Assembly (NCBI GenBank): GCA_035527455.1
Contig: DATLAN010000094.1
Span: forward strand, 1-42,390
DNA from: DATLAN01 sp035527455
GTDB taxonomy: Bacteria > Planctomycetota > Planctomycetia > Pirellulales > Thermoguttaceae
Direction: 5' to 3'
Length of the DNA stretch: 42,390 nucleotides
Part shown: positions 16,864-24,336 of the stretch, piece after piece
How the letters are laid out: every line of letters starts with the position of its first letter
Position numbering within the stretch: the stretch's first letter is position 1
Notes under the pieces: model-generated
Seen by the model: only the letters and a program-made list of their open reading frames with translations
Database searches by the model: none
What the model was told of the DNA's origin: nothing
Translations under genes and position numbers: made by a program

Positions 16864-17964
16864 CTATGCAGCCTTCGCAGTCGCGATGGTCTTCTCTGTG
16901 GACAACCGTTCCCAGTCGTTGCGCGCCGATTCCGAAAACCAGATTCGACGGTGCCGCCATCCCGCCTTCTCACCGAGGGACCTGAAGAACGGGGACAGCA
17001 AGTATCGCCACGAAATGCCGTACCAAGGAGTTCGCGCAAATCGGAACGTCATGTAATCGACTCCTGCGTGCCGGGCAAGTGTGACGGCCTTCTCTATGTC
17101 GCGTTTCGCGTCGTTCCACCGAAATACCACGTAGAGCCAGTGAATCAGCGGTGTCTTGCGTCCCTTCTCGTTCCGGAAAGCCACCAACTTCTTCAAGTTG
17201 TCGTACGCTTTGTCGAAATCCCCGCCACGTTGATAGCGATTCACCATTTCCGTGGAAATACCGTCCAGTGAAACGGTGATCTTGTCCGTCAGCAGAGCCG
17301 CTTCTCTCTTGTCATCCGTATCGATCAGGGTGCCGTTGGTGCAGGTGGTGATCGCGATGCCGGGGTTGTACTCTCGGATGATCTCTAATTCGCGTCGAAT
17401 GGAAGGGCGGAGAAACGGCTCGCCCAAATTCGTGTAACTGCAGGATTCGGCGCCAAACCGCTGAAGCGTTCTTGAAATGACTTCCACGTCGTCAAGAGAA
17501 AGGAAGTGTTCCTTCCTCGTCTCCATCAAGATCTCGCGACAACAACTCAGGCACCGCAGGTTGCAGCAGCAAGTGTTTTCGACGCTGAGTCCCCTGGGCA
17601 GGCGATAATTCTCGGCGTGTGCTGCGGCTTTCTCGGGCGTGACCATTCTCAGTTGGAAGCAGGCGGCACAGCGATGGATGGGGAGTTTTCCGCCCACCAG
17701 GCCTCTTCGGAATCCGGCAGCGGTCTCCCCCCCGAGAATCTCCTCCAGCGAAGATTCTCGCAAGTTGCCGAGTTGTCCGGTTCCATCGGCGTCCTGGCAA
17801 TTGCAGCTCACCGTCATGTCGGAGTTGACGAAAACCCCGTCGATGCCCGCAAGAGTACGGCAACAGAACCGTTTCCCCGTCAGTTTCGCATACCACTGAA
17901 GAAAAAATCGTAGTGTCCCCATCACGAACTGGCGGTAACGATAGTTGAATGGTTTCCTTCTCAT
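16864..17964 (-). CDS. Radical SAM protein with N-terminal SPASM-like Cys-rich domain
   Basis: 366 residues. The radical SAM core begins around residue 125 with ENTCCCNLRCLSCCRE, which contains the CxxxCxxC cluster motif (CNLRCLSC). It continues with SYTNLGEPFLRP, TCTNGTLID and KITVSLDGIS, all standard for the TIM-barrel core. Before it, residues about 34-108 hold CNCQDADGTGQLGN, SLEEILGG and HRCAACF, which is the pattern of a SPASM/twitch auxiliary Fe-S domain, normally found after the core. Substrate is unknown; peptide or aminosugar chemistry is possible. It is the first gene of the second block of the EPS locus, 89 bp upstream of wecB. A promoter and ~250-nt leader precede it. Confidence 0.82.
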   Translation of the reverse strand: MRRKPFNYRYRQFVMGTLRFFLQWYAKLTGKRFCCRTLAGIDGVFVNSDMTVSCNCQDADGTGQLGNLRESSLEEILGGETAAGFRRGLVGGKLPIHRCAACFQLRMVTPEKAAAHAENYRLPRGLSVENTCCCNLRCLSCCREILMETRKEHFLSLDDVEVISRTLQRFGAESCSYTNLGEPFLRPSIRRELEIIREYNPGIAITTCTNGTLIDTDDKREAALLTDKITVSLDGISTEMVNRYQRGGDFDKAYDNLKKLVAFRNEKGRKTPLIHWLYVVFRWNDAKRDIEKAVTLARHAGVDYMTFRFARTPWYGISWRYLLSPFFRSLGEKAGWRHRRIWFSESARNDWERLSTEKTIATAKAA

Positions 17965-18303
17965 CCCGTTCCGCGTCTCCTAGCCAACTGAAACAGTGTG
18001 TAGACCGTATTGGTATTTCTGCCTTGAGAATGCACGACTCGAGAACTTCGATGCAAGGCCGGACGCTCGCAACACGCGGCCCCGTTGACGACGGCACACG
18101 AAAGTACGTCGCAAAGCAATCGGCCAGCCAAGAATCGGAGAAGTCAAACCGAGAAGCAGAGGACGACTGGGAGTCTGGGGATATTGTGGCAATCTCTCCC
18201 CACCAGGGGGACCGCAGTATATACCGATTGTTCGGCGTTGATGTCAAGATCATGTTTCCCCGTTCATCAGCCTTGTCCGACGACCGACCTATCTCTCGCC
18301 CTC
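17965..18303. other. 339-bp gap between fkp and the radical SAM gene
   Basis: No credible gene is seen here; open frames are fragments without family features. It contains a good minus-strand promoter candidate near 18218-18247, and its first ~250 nt downstream would be an untranslated leader. No intrinsic terminator was recognised after fkp. Confidence 0.6.
18218..18247 (-). promoter_or_regulatory. Candidate sigma70-type promoter for the radical SAM/wecB/wzx block
   Basis: A perfect -35 TTGACA (18247-18242) and a TATATA -10 (18223-18218) are separated by 18 bp in otherwise GC-rich DNA. The predicted start is near 18210, giving a leader of about 245 nt before the ATG at 17964. Consensus match only. 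Confidence 0.5.
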
Positions 18304-21300
18304 CTAACAGGTCGTTACCTGCAACCCTTCCTGGTTGACGTCGAACTGGAAGAATCGGGCTCGGTCGTTCGGCGGATTCGCCTCCAACTCTTCCCGGACC
18401 TCCCGGGCCGCTTCCGGCGACTTGCAGACCATCAGCAGGAAGCCGCCGCCGCCGGCCCCCAGCAGCTTGGCCCCGTAGACGTGCGGCCGCACCCGGTCCA
18501 GCAGCGATTCGATCCCCTCGTTGGTGCTGCCGGGATCCAGCCGCTTGTTCAGTTGCCAGACCTCGTCGACCAGAGAGCCGAACGCGGGCAAATCACGGCG
18601 TGCCATCGCGGCCGATACCTGGGGGGCCAGCGCGCGAAGCTCCGAAAGCGCGGCCATCGCCGTGCGGTCCCGGTCCAGATAGCGGCCGACGACCTGGCCC
18701 AGGATGTTCTTCGCCAGCCGCGTGATGCCCGTGTAGTACAGCAGCGTCTGCCCGCCGTGATCCGCCGGCCGCAGCACGTCGCCGGGCACGAACTCGACGA
18801 CGGCGTCGGGGATCATTCCGGGCTCGGTCGTGATCAGTTTCAGCCCGTCCACCACGCCGCCGACCTGATCCTGCCATCCCCCGCCGGTGGTCATGGCCTG
18901 TTCGAGCCGCAAGACCTGATGGAACAATTCCCGGCGGTCCAAGTCGCGACCCAACACCCGGTTGATGACGGCGAGCACAACCGCCCCCATGATGCTGGAG
19001 GTTCCCAGTCCGCTGCCCTTGGGAATCGCGGAGAGCGTGGTCAATTCCAGCCCACCGCCGAACGCCTCCAACACGTCGCGGAGGCTTTTGGGCGGGCCGT
19101 CGCCGTCGTCCTCCGGCGAGAACCCCGAGAGAACCAGCGCCGCCTTGGTCAACGAGAACTCGCTCTTCACTTCCCGGTAGTTCAAGAGTTCCTCGAAGCG
19201 GGAGATCTCGATTCGCGTACCCCGATCGATCGATGCGATGCGGATCACCGGTTCCTCGATCACGCGGGCGAACGTCTGGATGGGGGACTGGTTGTTGAGG
19301 TTCACGGCCACGTTGAGCACGCGTCCGCCGAACTCCAGCGAGTAAGGGGGCGTGTCGGTCCAGCCTCCGCAAAGGTCGAGCCGTGCCGGCGCGCGTCCCC
19401 AAACGATCTCGTCGCTGCGCAGAGAGCTGCGAGGTGCCGAAAACCGCCGAGTGCTGCTATCGACGATCGCACGGCCCATCAGTTCGAATGCGGCCGACCT
19501 GGCTCGCTGCGTCCAGCAGCCCACCGTCGTGTCGGGCAGAGGCCGCAGTCCCAGCTTGTCCAGCCACGCAGCAGTGTCGTCCGGAAGCATGCGTGCCAGG
19601 CCGGGAAGGACTTCCGCCAAAGCGGTGTTTTCGTTTGGAGCCAATCGCATGACGGCGGAGCTGAGGGTGTGCATGATGCGAGGCGGCACCAGCGACTCGA
19701 GTCCCCCGACGGCCGATTCCCCTTCACAACGCCGGTGGACTTCGCCAAGCAGTTCCACAACCCAAGCGGTCGGGTCGTCGGCGTGGTGCAGCAGATACGC
19801 CAATTCGAGGGCCGACAGATCACTGCCGCGTGAGAAAAGCCGTTGCGTCGAACGCCGAAACGCGTTGGCCCGAAATCGTGCCCGCCGGTGGTGGAAGGCT
19901 TCCTTGTCCGTCAGCGAGACCATCTCCGCGAAGCTGTACCGAGGAGAGGAAAGCCACGCCTTCTTCTGGGCGTCGGAGGCTTCTTGCGGGTCGAACAGCC
20001 AAATCCAGCGGCGGAAGTCGGCCGGGTTGCGTTCGGCGGGGATGATTCGGGCGCTGAAGAGGTCGCGCTCTTGGGGCGGGATCTGCTTGTCCCAGACGTC
20101 TTCCGCCCCGGCGCCGACGGCCTCGAGCCACGCCTCGAACGGTTGCCCGCAATAAGTGGGGCACGATTCCATCGTGCCAGGCACGTTGGAAACGTGCCCC
20201 ACAAGCCCATCCTTGAACGTATCGTCGATACCGTAGCAGCGCACGAAGGAGACCTCTTCGCCCGCGTGATTCCGGCCGGGCAACACGTCGAGGCAGGCCC
20301 CGCGCGGCAGGAACAGGGCTCGATCGACGTCCGCCCCGACCACGACGTTGTCGCCTTCGAGGGTCAGCGTCGACTGGATACGGCATCCCTCCACCCAGGC
20401 GTTGCCGCCGGTGATCGAGCCGCCGCCGAGGATTTCGTTGCTGATGCTCAGGCAGTCGTCGGTTTCCGACAGGCCGTGGCTCCCTCGGGCGAGTTCGGCC
20501 CCGCTGGTCAGGAGTTGGCGGGTGGTGCCGAAATGGAGGAACTCGCAACTCGACAACATGTGGACTTCGAAGGCGGAGTCCCGCAGAGACTCGAAAACCC
20601 GCGACAGCCCGGCGTCGTCCCAGGACGAGCCTCCGGCCCGGGCGGCCGCCGCGTGGTGGGCCGCCGTGGCTCCGTGCCCCAAAGCACAGGCGATCTCCCG
20701 GTAGAAGTCCAATCCACGGGCCGCGATCTCTTCGGACATCGGACCCGACCAGGTGGGCCGTCCTTCGGCATCGGGCGTCGCCCGGACCATCTTCAACAAC
20801 CGCACGGCCGTGGCCGCGTCGAAACTCATCACGCCGACGTCCAGGGCCGATCGCCCATAGCGATCGATCATGCCTTCTGCGGCCTGTTCCTCGACGGTAG
20901 GTTTCTGAAAGAACCGCTCGACACGGCCGTCGTCGTGCAGCGAGTAGACTCCGTGCTTTGCGCTCAGCCGCGGCGAAGCGAAACACCCCAATCCCGTGAT
21001 CCCCTCGTCGGCGAATCGCACCTCCGCCGGATCGAAGTCGATCAGCACGTCGCCCGAGGCGATCACGACCTGTCCCTCGCCGGGCGCGGTGGCCGGCAGC
21101 GCCAGATAGGTCGGCAATTGCCGGTCGAAGAGCGTGGAGAACAGGTCGTCGGCTCCGGGGACGGGCACGAAGAGCTTGCCGCAGGGACCGTAGGCGGGCA
21201 GCCGACGCGAGTCACCGCCGGCGTGCAGGATCAAGATGCGCAGCCCTCGCAGCGTCCGCAACCAGTCCGCCGGATCGCCCATGGCCTGGGGTCGATCGGC

Positions 21301-21612
21301 CAGTTCTCGCCTAAGCACCTCCATCAGGCACAGCACCGTACTTCCCCCGCTGCCGATGCGCCGGTTCTCGGGATCCGGCACAACGAGCACCTCGCCGATG
21401 TCGCCCAGTAGCCCCTGTTCGCGGCGCACGCGGAGTTGCGATTGGTAGGAAGCGGCCTGGTCTTCGTTCGAGGCGGTCACCAACAGATAATCCCACGCCC
21501 CGGGTTCGGCCTCAGCGCGATGAAGGGTAAGCCGCGGCCGGTCGTCGGCAACGACGCTCGGCCACGTGACGACGTGGTCTTGCCCGCTCGTCGGAGCCAC
21601 GGTACTGAGCAT
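18304..21612 (-). CDS. fkp: Bifunctional fucokinase / L-fucose-1-phosphate guanylyltransferase
   Basis: 1102 residues, the size expected for Fkp (about 950) plus extra. AGGAG lies 9 nt before the ATG. The N-terminal half has the pyrophosphorylase signatures ENRRIGSGGSTV and HAGGDSRRLPAYGPCGKLFVP and would make GDP-L-fucose from fucose-1-phosphate and GTP. The C-terminal half is a GHMP kinase: APARLDLCGGWTDTPPYS, KGSGLGTSSIMGA (about 864-876) and a GAGGGGFLL motif near the end; it phosphorylates L-fucose. This is the salvage route, independent of Gmd/WcaG. About residues 468-486 (GLVGHVSNVPGTMESCPTY) are not protein-family sequence but a dispersed palindromic repeat read in frame. It lies 21 bp downstream of a polymerase-like gene and belongs to the EPS operon. 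Confidence 0.93.
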   Translation of the reverse strand: MLSTVAPTSGQDHVVTWPSVVADDRPRLTLHRAEAEPGAWDYLLVTASNEDQAASYQSQLRVRREQGLLGDIGEVLVVPDPENRRIGSGGSTVLCLMEVLRRELADRPQAMGDPADWLRTLRGLRILILHAGGDSRRLPAYGPCGKLFVPVPGADDLFSTLFDRQLPTYLALPATAPGEGQVVIASGDVLIDFDPAEVRFADEGITGLGCFASPRLSAKHGVYSLHDDGRVERFFQKPTVEEQAAEGMIDRYGRSALDVGVMSFDAATAVRLLKMVRATPDAEGRPTWSGPMSEEIAARGLDFYREIACALGHGATAAHHAAAARAGGSSWDDAGLSRVFESLRDSAFEVHMLSSCEFLHFGTTRQLLTSGAELARGSHGLSETDDCLSISNEILGGGSITGGNAWVEGCRIQSTLTLEGDNVVVGADVDRALFLPRGACLDVLPGRNHAGEEVSFVRCYGIDDTFKDGLVGHVSNVPGTMESCPTYCGQPFEAWLEAVGAGAEDVWDKQIPPQERDLFSARIIPAERNPADFRRWIWLFDPQEASDAQKKAWLSSPRYSFAEMVSLTDKEAFHHRRARFRANAFRRSTQRLFSRGSDLSALELAYLLHHADDPTAWVVELLGEVHRRCEGESAVGGLESLVPPRIMHTLSSAVMRLAPNENTALAEVLPGLARMLPDDTAAWLDKLGLRPLPDTTVGCWTQRARSAAFELMGRAIVDSSTRRFSAPRSSLRSDEIVWGRAPARLDLCGGWTDTPPYSLEFGGRVLNVAVNLNNQSPIQTFARVIEEPVIRIASIDRGTRIEISRFEELLNYREVKSEFSLTKAALVLSGFSPEDDGDGPPKSLRDVLEAFGGGLELTTLSAIPKGSGLGTSSIMGAVVLAVINRVLGRDLDRRELFHQVLRLEQAMTTGGGWQDQVGGVVDGLKLITTEPGMIPDAVVEFVPGDVLRPADHGGQTLLYYTGITRLAKNILGQVVGRYLDRDRTAMAALSELRALAPQVSAAMARRDLPAFGSLVDEVWQLNKRLDPGSTNEGIESLLDRVRPHVYGAKLLGAGGGGFLLMVCKSPEAAREVREELEANPPNDRARFFQFDVNQEGLQVTTC
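20155..20206. repeat. Family C double-hairpin repeat inserted in frame in fkp
   Basis: Two adjacent hairpins, GGCACGAT/ATCGTGCC and GGCACGTT/AACGTGCC, make a ~52-bp element bounded by GTGGGG and CCCCAC. In the fkp frame it codes for VGHVSNVPGTMESCPTY, a peptide that I recall recurring in unrelated planctomycete proteins. No stop or frameshift is created. Confidence 0.85.
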
Positions 21613-21633
21613 CGGGGGTTTCTCCTTCGCGAT

Positions 21634-24318
21634 CTACTTCCTGTCGGGAGCCGAGCGGCTCGACATGCGCAGCCGTCCGCTGAGGGCAGCCTGCACTTGC
21701 GAGCGCAGTTGTCCGTCGCCGGGCTTGCGCCGCAAGCACCACGTCAAATGCTGCTCGGCCTCTTCGAACTGTTTCAGCTTGTACAGGCACAATCCCATCG
21801 CGCGCCGCGTCTCGAAATCGTGCATATCGCATTCCGCGGCTTGGCGCAAGCACTCGAGAGCCTTTTCCAGATCGCCCATTCCCCAATACGCACCGGCAGC
21901 GTCGGCCCAGCACTGTGCGGCCGTTTTTCGGGACAGCGTGGGTGCCTCGGCCTCGCACGCGGCCGTGTACTGGCCGAGCACGAACCGCAGGTCGTCCGGC
22001 CGCTCGATCCGGCGATAGTGTCTTAACACCAACTTCAAGGCATTCAGGTCGGACGGGAACATCTCCAGGAACGCAGGGGCGGGAGTTTGGGGTGCCAGGT
22101 GTTGCAGCAGGCTTTCCTGGTAATCAGGGCCTGACTGGTACGAGGCTTTCCAGTACTCCAAACCCGCCTCCGGATCGCCCGCCAAGAACGCCTCCTGCCC
22201 GGCCGCGAACAACACGGTCCCGTCGAAGGGCCGCACTTCGACGGCCTGCTTGACGTAGGCGGCTTTTCCCGGAGAATTCGGCCCCTCCAAGAAAGAGAGA
22301 TCGGCCAGGTAGAGGTAGCCTTTCCCCTGCAAAGGGCACAGCGCCAGTCCCCGGCGTGCGTGCTTCGAAGCCGCACCGAGGTGCTCCTGACGCTCGCCGA
22401 AGGCACGCCGGAGCCAGTCGTACATCGCGTCGGAGGACTCGAAGCGGGAAGCCAGAACGGCTTCGCGCACTTGTCGGACATCCAGGGAACCGGCTTCGGA
22501 ATCCCCGGCGTGGTCGAAGAGTTTCAGGTGAATTTCCGCCAGCCGGATGTGAGCCCGAGCGTGATCGGGCTGCCGGTCCACGACGACCGACAACTCGTCG
22601 GCCATCTCGCACAGCGCGTCGTGGCGACCCTTGGCCCCGTCGGTGTCGTTGAACTTCCGGCTGAGGGACAGGTATCGGTGCCAGGACGGCTCGGCTTCGA
22701 CCGCGGCGAGCCGGTTTCGCACCATGCAGTATCCGATCGCGGCCAGGCACAACGCGGCGGCGATCCAACCGACCCGCGGGAACGCAGTCGCCGAAGTCGG
22801 TCTCCCCGCCGGATCGCTGCTCATGCCCCGCAGCCGGCAGGCACACGCCGCCAGGATCACCACGACGACCATGCACCCGGGGACGTACCACACGAAGTCG
22901 ATTGCCGAGTGGGCGAAGTTGGCGGCCAACGCCGGCGTGATGGCGGCAAAGCAGAGGAGAACCCGCACGGACGAGTTCCGGCGGAGAGAGGCCAGACACC
23001 AGTACAGGCAAAGGCCGACGGCACTCAGCGCGAGCAACAAGCCCGGCAACCCCGTTTCCATGGCCACCTGCAAGTAGCCGTTCTCCGCGTGCGAATACTC
23101 GAAGCCCCCCGCGGTGTACTCGTTGTGCATGTACGTCGGGCAGACTTCGCGGTGACTTCCCAGGCCGGTGCCCAAGAGCGGATAATCGGCGACCGCGGCC
23201 GCGTCGGCCTGCCAGAGTTGGCGACGTTCGTGCAGGCCGTCGAGCTTCTCGACCGACTCGAAATCGTTCAGCCGGCCGGCCACCATTTCGTAGCCGAAAA
23301 TCTGGAGGCACGCCGCCACGATCAATCCGGCTCCGATCACGCTCAGCGCCGTCTTACGGCTGACCAGAGCACCTCGATAGAGGATCACCAGGCAGACGAT
23401 CCCGGCGACGAACATGGCCACGGCGCCGCCCCGCGACAAGGACAGCAGCCCGACGAAAACGGTGAATCCCAGAGCGATTGCCCGCAGCCCCACGGCGGCC
23501 CCGTATCGGCTGCCGCTCTTGGCCCAAGATTGTCGTGGTGTCGGGTTCTTCCGGGGCCGGCTGCGGAGCCCCTCGTGGACCCACCAGACCAGCGGTCCGA
23601 TGCCCAGCGCGATGAACTGCGCGAAGTGATTGCGATTCGAGAAGCTCCCCTGGACGTTGACCGCCGCATGCCAGGAAGGATGCGCGAAGAACCAGAAGAG
23701 CTTTCCGTTGTTGGTCACGTACTGCACCAGAGCGAAGGCCGCCATCGCCACCGTCGCCACGGCAATCCAACGGATGAGGCGTTCGGCGTCCTCGACTCGC
23801 CGCACTCTCTGCGCGGTGGCGAGGAAGAGCAACGCGAAGGCCAGCAACAGGACCAGCGCATCGCGCGTGGCGGCGGGCGTCATCGAGACCGTGCTCCAAA
23901 CGCCCAGCGGGTTCGCGACGTCGGAGTCGGGCGCCCAAAGCCATAGAGTCTCGTGCGAGCGCGAGGAGAGCACATTCAGCAGCGGCGGCGGGAAGGAGAC
24001 CAGTTGCAATCCGACCAGGCCCAACGCCGCCAGAATCAGCACGCCGGCCGGAGTGCGGACCCAACCGGCCTGCTGCCGAAGGCACTGTCTTACGCACCAG
24101 CACACGGCGACCCAGAGCGATAAGGCAACCAGCACCAATTGTCCCCAGGCAATCCGGCCGCCCATGATAAACGGCACGGCGAACAGGCCGGCGATCAGTC
24201 CGGCGTCGACGGCTCGCAGCAACAGCCGGTCGAGCGTGCCGCCGGCGACCGCCGGGCCCGATTCTCTCGAATCGGCGGATCGGTCGGTCGGCAATCTTGC
24301 GCTGTCGTAAGCAGACAT
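21634..24318 (-). CDS. O-antigen ligase/polymerase with large C-terminal TPR domain
   Basis: 894 residues. Residues about 30-500 contain a dozen hydrophobic helices with the Wzy_C loop (SFSNRNHFAQFIALG, HERRQLWQADAAAVADYPLLGTGLGSH, EYSHAENGYLQVAMETG). A soluble region from about 560 to the end holds several TPR-like repeats (ARAHIRLAEIHLKLFD, AAGAYWGMGDLEKALECLRQA, RAMGLCLYKLKQFEEAEQHL). The membrane half should polymerise or ligate lipid-linked glycan; the TPR half likely faces the periplasm and may dock partner proteins. It sits 18 bp downstream of the Wzc-type kinase and 21 bp upstream of fkp, so it belongs to the export operon. It is one of two Wzy_C proteins in the locus. Confidence 0.85.
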   Translation of the reverse strand: MSAYDSARLPTDRSADSRESGPAVAGGTLDRLLLRAVDAGLIAGLFAVPFIMGGRIAWGQLVLVALSLWVAVCWCVRQCLRQQAGWVRTPAGVLILAALGLVGLQLVSFPPPLLNVLSSRSHETLWLWAPDSDVANPLGVWSTVSMTPAATRDALVLLLAFALLFLATAQRVRRVEDAERLIRWIAVATVAMAAFALVQYVTNNGKLFWFFAHPSWHAAVNVQGSFSNRNHFAQFIALGIGPLVWWVHEGLRSRPRKNPTPRQSWAKSGSRYGAAVGLRAIALGFTVFVGLLSLSRGGAVAMFVAGIVCLVILYRGALVSRKTALSVIGAGLIVAACLQIFGYEMVAGRLNDFESVEKLDGLHERRQLWQADAAAVADYPLLGTGLGSHREVCPTYMHNEYTAGGFEYSHAENGYLQVAMETGLPGLLLALSAVGLCLYWCLASLRRNSSVRVLLCFAAITPALAANFAHSAIDFVWYVPGCMVVVVILAACACRLRGMSSDPAGRPTSATAFPRVGWIAAALCLAAIGYCMVRNRLAAVEAEPSWHRYLSLSRKFNDTDGAKGRHDALCEMADELSVVVDRQPDHARAHIRLAEIHLKLFDHAGDSEAGSLDVRQVREAVLASRFESSDAMYDWLRRAFGERQEHLGAASKHARRGLALCPLQGKGYLYLADLSFLEGPNSPGKAAYVKQAVEVRPFDGTVLFAAGQEAFLAGDPEAGLEYWKASYQSGPDYQESLLQHLAPQTPAPAFLEMFPSDLNALKLVLRHYRRIERPDDLRFVLGQYTAACEAEAPTLSRKTAAQCWADAAGAYWGMGDLEKALECLRQAAECDMHDFETRRAMGLCLYKLKQFEEAEQHLTWCLRRKPGDGQLRSQVQAALSGRLRMSSRSAPDRK

Positions 24319-24336
24319 GCCCCGTGGGGACTCCGT

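Noticed and set aside
15662..17056. 464-codon plus-strand open frame opposite wecB
   Set aside because: Shadow of the strongly supported WecB gene; composition is Gln/Arg/His-rich without a domain.
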